From Acanthamoeba sp. SK_2022b (taxonomy: Eukaryota > Discosea > Longamoebia > Acanthamoebidae), in contig JANDJZ010000049.1 of the NCBI GenBank assembly GCA_027943245.1, positions 1 through 46,204 of the forward strand: a stretch of DNA of 46,204 nucleotides, written 5' to 3'. The notes under the pieces are model-generated. The model did not search any database. It was given only the letters and a program-made list of their open reading frames with translations, and was not told the origin of the DNA. Below, one piece after another: positions 1 through 12,400 of the stretch (positions are counted from its first letter, which is position 1; every line of letters begins with the position of its first letter). The position numbers were made by a program, and so were the translations under genes.

Positions 1-1331
1 TTCTCCGACATCTCAAGCGTGATCGACTGCGCCACATCCTGACGCTCCGACACTGCACCGATCGTCGATTCAATGATCAACCGTCAGCATCAGCATCATC
101 GTCGCCGTCATCATCCATCAGCCGACAACGCAGCAGCATGCGAGGCGAGGGAGAGAATGCGCGTACTGATGCCATCGGAGAACGTGATGAGCGCCTGAAG
201 GTTGGCCACCACACCGACGTGGTCATCCAGCTTCCCTGCATGGCGTAGACACGTTAGCAACTACACGCACGCACGAGCAGTCGCAGTGTGTGTATGAGTG
301 CCTGACGTGACCGGCTGCTGGCCCTCGTCGAACAGGAGCAGGGAGCTCACCAGGCCCTTGTGCTTCATTTTCACTGCGCCGATGAAAAATCACGTAGTGG
401 TGAGGCCCACGCCGCCTGGTGAGATCACGAGACGGGGGCAACTCCGTACGTTGGTTGAGTATGGACTGGGTGGCGTTGGAGATGATGTCCACCAGCTTGT
501 TTGCAAAATTGGTGAACTTTTGGTTCTGGATCGACGGCTTGCGGGCCGCTGCGCGTTTCCACCCACACAACCACGGCAGCGGTCCACCGATCATCAGTCG
601 TCAAGATGGACTCGTGGCTCTGGTCTGCCAGGCCAGCGGCGCTGCAGCACAGCCCAGCCCAGCGGCTGCGGTGAGTGGGGAGAATAGGGTACCTGCGGTG
701 AACTCGGGGTACTCCTTGAGGAAGCCCGCGAGGATGGCCTTGGCGATCAGCCGGCCAAAGTCGGGTCCCTGCGTGTCGCGAGTGCACGCGGTTGGGCAAT
801 GAGAAGGGATAGAGCGGCAAAGGAGAGGGAGGAGGGAGGAGTGTACGTCGTCGATGTCATGGAACAGGGCGCAGACCATGCTCGTCTTCTCGTAGTCGGC
901 GTCCAACACCACCGTCACCGCCACTACGTGTGGGGTGAGAGAAACGTGGCCAATGTGGAGGAGGCCGTGAGCCATCGCAGCAGGAAGCAGCAGCAGAGAA
1001 GGTGGCGGATGTACCTTGGCCGTACTCGATGTAGGAGGGGTGCATGGCGAGGCTCTGCTTGGACAGAGTCTGAATGGTGGTAAGCAGGCCCCCGTACAGA
1101 GTTGCTCTCTGCATAAAAGTAAAGAAAAATAATCAGAGGTGGAGGCCGAAGGACATAAGCGTGATGGTGCTCTAAGGGCAAGGAGCATAGACGTGTTTAC
1201 AAATTGACGTCGAATTTATACATAAAGTGTGGAGAGAGAAGAGGGCGTACACCGGCAATGGTCTTGACCCATTCTTTCTCGAAGACGACGCGGCCACTCG
1301 AACCGATCAGGACCAGCAGCGCATGCAGCAT
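1..1331 (-). CDS. Longin-like domain protein, 3' end cut or uncertain
   Basis: Exons read as 1331-1251, 1108-1015, 923-847, 768-693, 548-450, 235-130 and 52-1, with phases that close through exon six. The protein starts MLHALLVLIGSSGRVVFEKEW, then a GGLLTTIQTLSKQSLAMHPSYIEY stretch split by helices, a beta segment with VVLDADYEK, the segment GPDFGRLIAKAILAGFL, and a helix containing FANKLVDIISNATQSIL. A short hydrophobic beta start, a tryptophan near residue 21 and alternating strands and helices resemble the longin/roadblock folds found in trafficking and GTPase-regulating proteins. That assignment is inference from fold pattern, not from a named family. The last junction (130 to 52) does not give a clean phase: one reading stops near base 13, another stays open to the window edge with a more coding-like sequence. 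The start lies 94 bases from the divergent phosphatase gene, so both probably share one promoter region. Confidence 0.6.
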
Positions 1332-1424
1332 TGCTTCGATTCTTTATTAGATCAACAAAGGCCATTTCCTCTCATTTTCCTCTTTTCTCTTTGTTTATTT
1401 AATTGCACCAACAACGGTACCAAG

Positions 1425-2491
1425 ATGTCGGAACACGTACGGCCAAAGCACTACAGGAAGGAGCCGCTGGGATGGGCGCCCCAATTCATGGCGCTATGGA
1501 TCTCTCGCGTCCTGTTCTATCCGACCCTCATCTACAATGTCACCCTCTACTACCTTTGGCCCACCAAATTCCGTATCTCTCTCCTGCTATTTTGTTTAAA
1601 ACGATTTAAATAAATAATTTAGAATTATAATTTAAAATATAGGCAACTGGTGGGACCGTGTGGACGACTCTGTCATATTGGGCGCTCTCCCCTTCTTCTG
1701 GTACCTCACCTTCCTCGGTCGTTCGCAGTTCGGAAGCTGAACCCGTGTCGCGGTGTGCCCCCCACAGGCATGTACCTCTGCTGTACAACCAGGGCGTGCG
1801 GGGCGTGGTCAACACGTGTGATGAGTACGCCGGGCCCGTTCAGACCTACGCTCGCTACGGCATTGAGCAGCTCCGGTACACACACCTCCCTCCTTCTCGT
1901 CCACTCCACGATCTAACGAGCCGGCGTGCCCCGTGCCCCAGTGTTCCCATCGTGGACTACTTCCCGCCCACTCTCGAGGACGTGACTGCGGCCCTGCGCT
2001 TCATCCGCAAGCACACCGAAAACGGCGACAGCGTCTACGGTGAGTGGGCGGAGCCGCCTCTCCCCACCTTCCTTCTCCTTCCCTCGCCCTGCCCCATTCA
2101 CTGCCATCCATTCGACTGACCGCCGCCGTCCGCAGTTCACTGCAAGGCGGGCCGAGGACGCAGCACCACCATCGTGCTGTGCTACCTCATCGAAAGGTCG
2201 CCCCCGCTCTCCTCCTCCTCGTATGTGCGACGGCAGCACTGATTTGTTCCAACGTTTCTGTCGCTGTGCTGGCTGCCACGCAGGTATCCGGGCGTGAAGC
2301 CGATCGACGCCCAGGCCTACGTGAACAAGAAGAGGCCACAGGTGTCGCCCAACGTGTGGAAGCGCCGCGTCGTGTTCGACCTGTGGGACACCGTGCCGCA
2401 GGAGGAGGGCTCGGGCCCCGTCACCATCCCCGAGCCCGGCACCAGCGCCGCTGCTGCCATCACGGCCAGCGATGAGAAGAAGGACCAGTGA
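1425..2491 (+). CDS. PTPMT1: PTPMT1-type dual-specificity/lipid phosphatase
   Basis: Six exons, 1425-1572, 1643-1700, 1768-1875, 1942-2039, 2136-2196 and 2284-2491, give 226 residues with all phases closing. An N-terminal hydrophobic stretch (about residues 21-43) may anchor it in a membrane. The catalytic loop HCKAGRGRST has Cys140 and Arg146 of the CX5R signature, and the GVRGVVNTCDEY and PTLEDVTAALRFI blocks match the family. PTPMT1 enzymes dephosphorylate phosphatidylglycerophosphate in mitochondria on the way to cardiolipin; the loop form with GRGRS is the type seen in plants and protists. The C-terminus ends in a low-complexity tail after LWDTVPQEEG. The mitochondrial location is known for the family but I see no clear cleavable leader here. 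Confidence 0.85.
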
Positions 2492-2649
2492 TTTGCTCTC
2501 CACCACCCATAGGCACCCATTTGGATGTTCTGAATAGTGGTTGCTTACTTGTAGCAGCTCGACATACATCGCCACCATATGGCCACCCCAGGCTTGGTGG
2601 TGATAAGGGGAGAGGGGAGGTGGAACAACACACCTTCCCGCATCCATTA

Positions 2650-3010
2650 GCTGGCCCCAAGGGCATGGTACGTGCTCTTCCGTGAACGGATGTGCTTGTC
2701 TTCTGAGGGAGCTGGCGCGTAATGAACTAGAGTTGAGAGTAGACTAGTCCGGCTTACTGGGATCATCGTTTCCGTTCCTTCCTCCTGCTCAGCGTCCTCT
2801 GCCACGTGCTGCTCTAGCTCCTTGTCCTCTTCGTAGTGCCGTGCTCCATCTCCTTGGAGACGGACAGCCATAAGTCTCGCCTGGGAGGGAATCTCGCCTA
2901 TCGAATCGCCTATTCTTCTTCTCGCCCTTCTTGAGGCACCCACCGTCTTGGCTGGTCGATGGCGGAAAAACTCATACCTTGGCAGATTTCTTGATTCGGA
3001 GTCGGAATTG
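2650..3010 (-). other. Possible minus-strand exon(s), unresolved
   Basis: The minus strand is open from 2943 to 2647 and begins with a basic segment (GASRRARRRIGDSIGEIPSQA), then an acidic helix (YEEDKELEQHVAEDAEQEEG). A plausible donor GTAAGC follows at about 2757, and an upstream piece ending in FRLRIKKSAK before a GTATGA donor near 2980 could be an earlier exon. I cannot close a start codon, phase and stop into one model, and I recognise no family. It may be a real small gene, or a chance frame in the 3' flank of the phosphatase gene. Confidence 0.2.
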
Positions 3011-4560
3011 TTCCGCCGTACGGCAACTACAAAAAAGGATATCTGCGGAAAGACGCAAGAGCAGAAAAGGAAACCACTGCACTAAATTAGTCACTCCCTG
3101 TAAACGAGGAGGAGTTTGCACATGCAGTCAGCAGGGTTAGCCTGGGTGGAGAAGGCTTGTGAATACCACATGAAAAGCCAAGGGATGATGACTACAGTTA
3201 CAGTGGAATGCTCCAATGGAACAGTGCCAACACAATGGAAGCTTCTCAAACCTTTCAGGCCAGACACAAAACCCTCATTCAAGCCCCAGTTCTTTATTCT
3301 TTACTCAACCTTCACAATACCAACAAGCTGCCCACACAACCTCACCAACCCATTACCACCACCATTACTATGTTGCTATCCTTCACTGGCCATGGCATGC
3401 TCTGTCAAACCTGGTCATAAGTTTCAGCCAGTCTCATAAACAAGTTATCCAAGCTACACCAATTTGCTGCAACATGGTTGCCACTCCACCCATGACTACT
3501 CCAACTTCATGCAATACCATGACAAGGTCCTTGGAAAGGACACCTAACCAAGATCTACCTCCACTGGCCATATGTAGCTTGTTTTGTACAACATGGCCAT
3601 AACTCACCCCTGACTTCTATGACTTCATGGGGACTCAGGATTGTTAGCAAGACCATCATGCACAGGGTCTCTTCACTACAGCCAAGATGACCACTTCTGA
3701 TACATACCTCATCTCATTTCAAGCTTTGCATGAGGACAAGGCTTCATTCATCCACTCTGGCACTGGCAGGGCTATGGCACAACAGCCAGCGCCACCTCCA
3801 CCCTCTGCAAGTTTTTTGTTTGTGTGTCCATGTGTGCCTCACAGTTGAACCACAGTGAGAGGTTCCCCTCTGAGGTGGTGATATGTCATGACTCACTTTC
3901 TCTTCTCCCATTCTGTCAGCCTCATGCACACAGAACTACCTGCTCTGAGCATGGTCACCTCAGTGCACAAACCACAGCAGTTGTGGCAGTCCTCAGCCTC
4001 ACAGGTCTCCCCAAGGACCTGCCTGGCCATTCAGGTGGTGCCCCTGCAGGCACACACAAGGACTTGAGAGAGTTCAGGCCTCTGTTCTCCATTCTTCTGG
4101 AGATGGGGATGGCATGGGGCTCAGCCATCCTCTGTGTGTCTATCCCCTCCTCCTCTATTCCACTTCTCTTTTCCTTCATATCACATGCAGGTGGAGGTGG
4201 CAGCCAAGCCAAGTGAACCCTCAACCCACAAGCAACCAACAACATCAAGAATGCTGCCTGCACCTGCAACAATCCACCAGCAAACAACCAGACCACAGAC
4301 AGCGCCTAGGTCTCACACCAGCATGAGACTGCAGCCAACTCAGATGGAATGCTCATTCCCTAGTCTTTCTGTCAAGCAACACTGTAAGAATACAACTCTT
4401 TTCTTCTTACATTACATGCTAGACCATGGAGTACTGTGGGTTGTTCACCTTCATCTCTTCACACTGTCTTCTCCATATTCCACTTCAAGTTTAACAAATA
4501 CTGTGGATGGAGGAGGTCCATCCCCTCAATCACTTCATTGTGGCTGGACAGCTCGAGCAC
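3010..4560. other. AT-richer gene-free island, probably decayed repeat
   Basis: Base composition drops visibly compared with the GC-rich flanks, and all six frames are broken by stops every 60-130 codons with no splice-consistent coding. Short codon-like stretches on the plus strand (for example around 3824-3930, CASQLNHSERFPSEVVICHD) look like remains of a transposase or similar gene, but this is a weak impression. No terminal inverted repeats or target duplication could be found by eye. The region from 4560 to 4855 returns to high GC and holds only the 3' flank of the ankyrin gene. Confidence 0.4.
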
Positions 4561-4855
4561 TGTGCCCACAGGCCGGCGGGAAGCGGAAGGCCGAGTAGGC
4601 GCCCTCACCTTCTGGCGCCCCGCCCGACCGACAAGTCGCCCATACCGGGCGGTCCCCTGTTGGAGAAGGAGCGGGCCGCTCCGCCTGGCCTATCCGATAT
4701 GTGGCATAGGGTGGGCAGAAGGCTGGCCTTCTGTTGTCCGTGATCATGATTGAAACCATATCTTGCGGGGCATGAGTTCAATTGAACTGAGCCATCTATC
4801 ATGTACACACTCTAGGCTTTGTTTCAGTAGTGGGTGGGAGACTGGTACTTGCCCT

Positions 4856-5746
4856 CTAAACACATTTGTTGAGGATAGAGCGTGAGGGAGGGGGAGAGGT
4901 CAGCCAGCTGCTCCCTGCGGCAAGCGAACGGCGCGAGGCGCGTACCGGTGAAGATCTCTGCCGTGGCCGGGTCCTTGGCCAGGTCCTGGGCGGTCCGGCC
5001 GAGCGCGTTGCGGAGAGTGACGTCGGCGCCCAGGCTGAGGAGGAGGCGCACGGTGCTAACCTTGCCGGCGCCAGAGGCCATGGTCAGCGGGGTGTCCTTG
5101 TCCTGCACACGCAACAACGTAAACAACCCACGTTGTCAGCCCGAGTCCAAGCGGTAGCTCCCCATTCCCATCGATGAAAGGCCCGTGGCGCCACCTTGTC
5201 GATTCCATTGACGTCGGCTCCCTTGCTCACCAGGTACTGCACCACGTCGTCCTGCCCGAAGCGAGAGGCCAGGTCTGTGTGTATCGTGCGCGAGTGGACC
5301 ATGGCAGTGAGGCGTGCACGCATCACAAGGGAGAAGGAGTCGCAGGTGGCGCACGCAGGGGAGTGGAGCCCTCGGTGGTGACTGGGTCGATCTGGGCGCC
5401 CTGTTCGAGCAGGTATTCGACTACGTTGCGGTGGCCCCCTACATGCGTCATGGGCCACAGCCATAGACAGGTCAGGGAGGCTCATGGGAGGGAGGGGAGG
5501 GAAAAGGGTATCGAGTTGGAGGTACAGCGAGCCGCTTCGTGGAGGGCCGTCTTGCCCTGAGCGTCCTGAGCGTTGATCTTGGTCAAGGAAGACTTCATCC
5601 TCTGCTTACACATCTCCAGGTCGCCGTCCGCTGTGCCCCTCCCGCTGTCACTACGCTTGCGGCAAAGAAAAAGGGACAGTGAAAGAGCAAGTACCGGCGG
5701 CATCCCACAACGTCGCCTTGCCCCACTGCGATCCCTGGCCAAACAT
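4856..5746 (-). CDS. Small ankyrin-repeat protein
   Basis: Six exons, 5746-5695, 5630-5526, 5438-5355, 5274-5195, 5102-4946 and 4914-4856, give 178 residues with every phase closing. Repeats read TALHEAARWGHRNVVEYLLE, then STPLHLASRFGQDDVVQYLV and then DTPLTMASGAGKVSTVRLLL, each followed by the G-A-[DQ]-[IV] turn of ankyrin repeats; a helix rich in Lys and Met precedes them. The last exon codes only about 19 residues. Ankyrin repeats bind partner proteins; nothing here shows which. Exon borders fall at similar places in successive repeats, as is common when repeats arose by duplication. The start MFGQGSQWGKATLW is the first in-frame ATG upstream. Confidence 0.85.
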
Positions 5747-6009
5747 CTTGTTCTTCTTTGAATCTTTGTCTCTCTGGTGGTTGTGCTGTTGCGCTAAAGC
5801 GCTCCTTCTAATTGAGCGCCTCGCATTCCTTGGTGGAGTTTTTATTTATATTAATTAAAGCTCTTTTTCCGTTCATTTATTACCCTTTCCTTGCGGCTAA
5901 AAATAATAATTATTTATACTTATTTATTTGTGCTCGCGGCACGAGAGGGAACGCCGCATCGTACGGCGCCACAACTAAGCACACGGGAGGGTGATTGTAC
6001 GAGAGAGCA

Positions 6010-7331
6010 ATGGGGGATCACTTCGCGGCATTTGCGATTTTACATGCGAGCATATCGAAGACGCTCAAGACACTTCGTGATTTTGCGCGGGAGAAGAAGC
6101 ACAAGGCCATCTACGAGCGTGCAGCCTTTCAGGAGCTCATCTCCCCCTTCGAGAAATGCGGCGTCGACCTCCAACAGCGCTTGGATACCGTCTCCGATAT
6201 TTATGCCTTCCTCGTACGCCCAGCATTTTAGTTGCAGCTTCTGCAGACCTTTCAGATTACCATTTTGTGCATTTACTTGCAAGCTTCGGTCGTTTCGTCG
6301 CAGAGCCATAATTGAAGCAACTGAAATTTGCATTTCTGGCCCACAGGAGCATTTTGAGATTACCAGCGGACGGGCGGAGATGGGACTCACAACGTCGCCT
6401 GACATCTTCCTCAAGCACCTTCCGAACATCCTGCCCAAAGTCGAGCCCACCCTCATGCAGATCAACTCCTCTGAACGTGCGTGCCTGCCCTTTCTCGTTA
6501 AACATTGCACGAGCATGCACAGAGTGCACCTGTACTAGTGATGCGCTTTTGCTCACGCGCCGCGTGCACTGTCTCCAGTGAGCGACGAAGTCAAGCGGAA
6601 ACGGAAGAACGTGGCCTTCGTGCGTGCATTGATCGAGGAGGCCAAGGTGCCCTCTCCCTCTGCTTAGTGGCACTGTCTCTCCGTTCTTCGCCTCACCCGG
6701 CCGGGTGCCTGTATGTTCGTAGTTTGGTGACAACGTGAGGCTGGCCGAGGCCATCATGAAGGACATCCTGTCGAACCCCTACTTCTCCAGCGAGCCCGCC
6801 CTGGTGATGGCCTTTATCAACTACTCGCCCGCGTTCAACAGAGTCCGCCGCCTTTCCCACTTAGCCTCGCCCAAGCAAGGTTCAAACTCGACTAACCCAG
6901 TACTCCTCTCCTCCTCCTCCTCCTCCGCCTTCTTCCGATTTGATCTACAGCTGCTGGCCAAGTACATCTTCACAACGCGGCACTACCCCATGGAGATCAT
7001 GCGCGAGTGGATAAAGAGCGTGGTCGAGAAGGGCGATGCCGACAGGGACATCTCCAAGTTTGTCCTCTCCAAGTCGCCCTTCTCCGAGGGACCCGATCCT
7101 ATCAAGGTGCGCCGCGCCGCCACCTCTCTGTCCTTGCCCCCGACCGAACGGTGTCCTTTGGGGGGGCACACCGCTCACGCTGATGCATCTCTCCCTCGTC
7201 TTCTTCCTGTGGCCAGGATATCATCATCAAGCGCTGCATGGGGACGACTGGTCGGTCCATAGGACCGCAGGTAAGCCCTCAGCCAATCCCTGGACGCACA
7301 TGAGGCGTGCGGTCTGCTAAACTCCGCCTTT

Positions 7332-7384
<53 letters not shown>

Positions 7385-8814
7385 CTCGATTTGGCGCCGG
7401 GCACCATCATCAAGACGCCTGGGTACAAACTGAAGGTGTTGTCGTGCGCCGGGAAGGGAAACACTGGCGCTGTATATAAAGTACGCGCCTGCCGCTTGGC
7501 ACGACTCACCCCGTGCACGTTGGGTGAGTCTCACGCACGCACAACCGCTGGCGGCAGGCACAAACGATCGGCAAGGTGGAACAGATCGTCGGGCTCAAGG
7601 TGTGTGTAAAGTACGAGCCCGAGGTGATCCTTTCCATGCAACGAGGTACTCCCCTCTCTCCCGACAAACGACACACACGCACGCAACGCACGCAACCAAC
7701 GCTTGCGTGAAACAGAGACCAAGAAGATGGCATTTTTGGAAGAGCTTCAAGTGTGCAAGTACACGGCCATCCTCGAGGGAGGCGACGATTACGCCGTGAA
7801 GGAGTGGGCCGAGGGCATCACCGGCGTGGAGTGGTTCAAGCAGTGGGATATGGACGGCGCCAGGACGACCGACGAGAGCTTCCGCAAGCTCATCCAGCTG
7901 TTCCGAAAGGTCGGCGAGAAGAAGGTCTACCTCCAGAACTTCAAACCGCACAACCTCCTCTGGGACCAGGAACAGCGAATATGGCAGGTAGGCCACGCAC
8001 GCACGCACACGCCTGCACAGCGCAGCACTGACTCGTGTGTGTGGGGTGGGAAGGTGATCGACTACGGCGGACACAAGGCGCTGAACAGCCCCGAGGAGGT
8101 GGTGAACAAGTACTACGAGAAGTTCGACGACATGTGGAACAAGAACAAGAGGCTCGTGCCCTCCTGCGCCGAGCTCGTGCGACGGATGCAAAAGGAGGTG
8201 CGTCCGCCGTCATCGCCCCTAGTCGCCCGCCGGCTCGCATGCTGTCCGTGGCTGACGCTGCCCCATGTGTTGTGTCGTGTCGTGTCTCGGCGTCAACACA
8301 GGAGGCGCTGGAGCGAAAGAAGCTGGAGGACTCGCGGCGAACGGCGACGTCGACGTCATCACCGTCGCCTCCATCCTCGAGCGCGACGACCACGCCTTCG
8401 CCGCCTTCGTCCGCGTCGGCCCCCGCGCAGCCCTTCAACGGTGCGGTCAGTGTAAATGGTAAGGCCAAGGGAAAGGAGAGAAAGGAGCAGCAGGAGAAGG
8501 AGAGGAAGGAGCAGCAGGAGCAGCAGCGAGGCGAGAAGGAGAAGAAGGAGGAGGAGGAGGAGACGGGCAAGAAGGAGGGCAAGAAGGAGAAGAAGGTCAA
8601 CAAGAAGGAGAGCAAGAAGGAGAAGAAGAGCAGCAGCAGCGCCAAGAAGGAGAGCTTGGAGAGGAGCGCGTCGGTGGGAGAGAGTGAGGAGGGAGAGGCG
8701 GAGGCGGAGGCGGCGGAGGGCGGCGGTGGCGGCGGCGGTGAGGGGGAGGCGAAGAAGAAGGGCAGCTTACTAATGATCAAAACTTCCAAAACCAAGAAGA
8801 CGAAGAAGAGATGA
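6010..8814 (+). CDS. Kinase-like (probably pseudokinase) protein with charged tail
   Basis: Eleven exons (6010-6213, 6347-6476, 6579-6646, 6723-6842, 6951-7106, 7217-7270, 7385-7480, 7558-7623, 7718-7987, 8054-8197, 8302-8814) give 606 residues, all in phase. Residues 1-240 are helical and unrecognised. A glycine loop GKGNTGAVYK (267-276), a beta-3-like VGLKVCVKY with Lys290, then NFKPHNLLWD (372-381) and VIDYGG (389-394) follow the order of a protein kinase fold. The HRD triad position reads QNF and DFG reads DYG, so catalysis by the usual mechanism is doubtful; it may be a pseudokinase or atypical kinase. Residues 437-606 are Ser/Thr/Pro-rich, then a Lys/Glu run (KEQQEKERKEQQEQQ, KKEGKKEKK), likely nucleic-acid or nucleolar contact, by inference. 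It is divergent from the ankyrin gene 263 bases away. Confidence 0.75.
7333..7382. repeat. (GT)25 microsatellite in an intron
   Basis: Twenty-five GT units fill most of intron 6 of the kinase-like gene and run directly into its TAG acceptor, so the repeat takes the place of the usual pyrimidine tract. Confidence 0.97.
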
Positions 8815-9467
8815 AGGCGGAGGCGCGGAGGAATCGGAGGAAACGACGACGAGGAGGAGCGCGGAAGGAGCTAGAGGACGAGGATCAAGGACTGGAGGAG
8901 AAGGCAAGCGCCAAGAAGAAAAGGAAGGAGGAAAAGAGGAGGAAAACGGAGAACGAAGAAGACAAAGACGACGACCAGCCGAATGAGCCAGAAGACGTAC
9001 GAAAGAACCGGAAGAAGAAGAAGAAGAAGAAGAAGAAAGAGAAGAAGAGCAACGAGAAGGGCAAGAAGAAGAGGAGGCTCGCAGCACAGGAAGGGAGGAG
9101 AAGCAGCCGAGTGCGCGGACCCTTCTGGGAGGGAGAAGCAGCCGAGCGCGCGGATGAGAAGAGAAAGAAACGCGAGAGGCCTTAGGAGTGAGAAGAGCAG
9201 CCAAGTGGACTGTGTCCTCCCTCTTGGCTTCCCCTTTATTTATTTATTTATTTTCATTTCTTGCCTCACCAGGGAGGTCCGAGGGGAATGAGCGGGCTGG
9301 GAGGTGACCTTGCGACGCACGCCAAGGGCAGCCTGTTCGCTCGCAGTCTGCGTTGAAGCAGACATTGAGAAGATGGGAGGTCCTCGTGTGCCAGGTTTAT
9401 CACTGGAATGGCGTCTTGCTGGTTGTTATTGATGCAAGGAGGAGGTGGTGATCGTGACAGTGCATGC
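8815..9467. other. Convergent 3' flanks; purine-rich stretch
   Basis: This gap separates two genes that end towards each other. On the plus strand a second frame opens with an ATG that overlaps the stop of the kinase-like gene (ATGA at 8811) and stays open to 9185, coding almost only Lys, Arg and Glu. The bias extends the A/G-rich strand asymmetry of the preceding exon and is probably untranslated sequence. From 9186 to 9467 I see nothing except an AT-rich TTTATTTATTTATTT run near 9235 that could belong to a polyadenylation region. Confidence 0.5.
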
Positions 9468-12400
9468 CTAGGCATCTTCCCAGTTGTGGCGGTTGAGCGC
9501 GTGGATCTGTTCTGGGGTGGTCTCGGGATGCTTGAACAGCTGGTTGTGCTGGATGGCCATCTGGGTGCGGAGAATCGACGAGGCCCGGCGTGGTTGCACC
9601 GGCTTGGGCGCCAGCCGGCGTTTCCACACCAAGAGGCCAACCAGCGCGCCGATGGCGATGAACGCCAGCAGCGCCACGGGCACGCCCACCGCCACAGCAA
9701 GGATCATCGGCGACGAGACGCCTCCGCCAGCGCTGTCAACAGACGAAGTGGCGGTCGAAGCGAGGTAGACGAACGGGTCGTAGTGGAGCGAGCCGGTGAA
9801 GTAGGGGAAGGTCAACGTCAAGATTACGCGGCGGTTGTCAGCAGGGTCGACGGCAGCCGAAACCGCGATCGAGCGCACGTCGGAACTGGCGCCAAACTCG
9901 GCCACGTGGAAGGTGCTGAACTGGACGACGGCGTCTCCTGCTGTGACCAGGCTCCACAGGGTCGTGTCACCGTTGGTCCGCGAGTTGGTGCTGCTTACTG
10001 GCCCAGCCACGGTCAAAGCGTAGGTAACCTCGAACGAGCCTGACGTCGATGTCGACGGCCAGCGGTCGAGCTGCAACGAGAACTTGAAGGCGCCGGCTGG
10101 CACCGTGTAGGTTGTGCCAGCAAAGGTCACCGAGCGCGAGGCTGCGCCAAACTCATACTGCTGCTGCACCAGGGCGGCGGTGTCCGCCAACGTCGTGTTG
10201 TAGCGCACGGCCGTCAGGGCAGATGAGCCGCTGGTGATGGACTCGCGTGTGTGGCTGACCACAATCAACGACGCCAGCGGCAAACCGACGCGGAAGCCAA
10301 TCAGCTCCAACCGCGCCCAGTGCTCTGTGTTGTGAACGACTCCGGCTGTCAGATCCGACTCACGTGGAGGGGAGCAACGGGGGAAGGGCGTAAACGCGTA
10401 CTGGTGGAGTTGAGCCAAGCGACAGGGGTGGCATCGTCGAAGGTGGCCACCGCATCCGCGAGCACGACGAGTGCGGGGGCGCCAGAGGTCGAGGGCGACG
10501 GCGTGAGTAACGGTGATGTCGTAGGGCTCACGGAGGACGACGGCGACAGTGTTGTTGTCGCTGATGCCGTGGGACTTCGCGAGGACGAAGCTGATGACGT
10601 CGGTGTCGCTGAAGTAAAGGACGACGGCGACCATGTTGGTGTCAATGATGCCGCAAATCCTGTAGAGGATGACGCACTCGCTGAGAACGAAGGCGATGAT
10701 GTGGGGCTTCGGGAGGATGACGCTGATGGCATGAGCGATGCAGTGGGACTCACAGAGGACGACGTTGACAGTGTTGGTGTTGCTGGCGTGGAGCTTTGAG
10801 AGGATGACGGTGAAGGCGTCGATGTGGCGGAAGGCGACTGTGTTTGTGTGCCTGATCCCGACGCAGTGGCCGACTGGGACGGAGTAACGCTGGCAGTTGG
10901 CGACTGGGAGGCAGTGGTCGCTGGTGTGGTTGACTGAGTGGCCGCCGCACTTGGGGAAGTCAATCGAGTGGGCGTTGCCGATGGTGACGTCGACTGCGTG
11001 GGAGTGACGCTTGGCGTGACTGACTGGCTGGGTGTGCTTGACGCCGTGACTGCTGCTGTGGCCGATTGTGACGTAGGAGTCGTGTTCGCTGTCACCGATG
11101 GCGTGCCTGACGAGTCGGGCGAGCTAGAAGCTGACACCACTGAGGGCGTCGCTGACTGGAAGGGAGTAACGCTGGCTGTGGGCGACTGAGACGCAGCAGT
11201 CGATGGCGTAAGCGACTGTGAAGGAGTTGACGGAAGAGTCACGCTGGCCGTTGGTGACTGAGCGACACTAACCAAGGGTGTGGTTGACTGAGTGGCCGTC
11301 GAGGGAGTGGGAGTGGCGCTTGGCGTCACCGACTGGCTGGTTGTGGCTGACGCCGTGACTGCTGCTGTGGCTGACTGGGTGGCCGATGGTGTGGGCGCCG
11401 TGGTCGATGTGACGGAGGCTGACGCGGAGGTAGAAATCGACGGAGTCACCGACTGTGTGGTCGACGCCGAGGGCGTTTCCGATGCGCTGGGGGTGGCAGA
11501 TGAGCTGGGCGAGCGAGATGGTGACACGACGGAGGGCGTCGCCGACAGCGTCCCAGTGGGCGACGGAGTCACTGATGCTGTGGCCGACTGTGAAGGAACT
11601 ACGCTCAACGCGACAGACATGCTGGCAGTGGGAGAGCTCGTGGGCGACTGTGTGGGCGTGGCAGTGGCCGGCTGCGTGTACGAAGACGCGGGAGTGGCGT
11701 TGGCCGAAGTGCTTGCTGTCGCTGAGGGCGTGGCCGATGTGCTGGGCGAGAGAGAGATTGAGGGCGTCGCTGACAGCGTGCCAGTGGGTGACAGAGTGGC
11801 CGACTGGGAAGGAGTCGCGCTCAACGAGGCCGTCACAGAGGGCGTTTCCGTCAGAGAGGCAGTGGTTGACGGGCTAGCTGACTGAGTTGGCGACTGAGAG
11901 AGAGTCACGCTGGCCGTTGGTGACTGAGCGATACTCACCGACGGTGTGGTCGACGGAGTTGCCGTCGCGCTTGGCGAGGTCGATCGAGTGGGTGTGGCCG
12001 ATGGCGATGCCAACTGAGTGGGAGTGGCGCTTGGCGTCGCCGATTGACTGGCCATGACAGATGACACAACTGTGGCCGACGGAGTGGCTGATGACGTGGG
12101 CGTTATAGTGGATGTTATGCTCGCTGATGACGTGCAAGTTGTGCTCGCTGTCGGAGATGGCGTGCCCGACCAGCTGGGAGAGCTCGTTGGAGACGCGACA
12201 GAGGGCGTTACCGATTGAGTGGCCAACGTAACGCTGGCAGTTGGCGACAGAGAGCCAGTGGTCGCTGGTGTGGTTGACTGAGTGGCCGTCGCACTTGGGG
12301 AAGTCGATTGAGTGGGCGTTGCCGATTTTGACGTCGCCTGAGTGGGAGCGGCGCTTGGCGTGACTGACTGGCTGGGTGTGCTTGACGCCGTGACTGCTGC

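Noticed and set aside
7175..7561. Poly(Thr-His) coding on the minus strand
   Set aside because: It is a translation of the intronic GT repeat inside a well-supported plus-strand gene.
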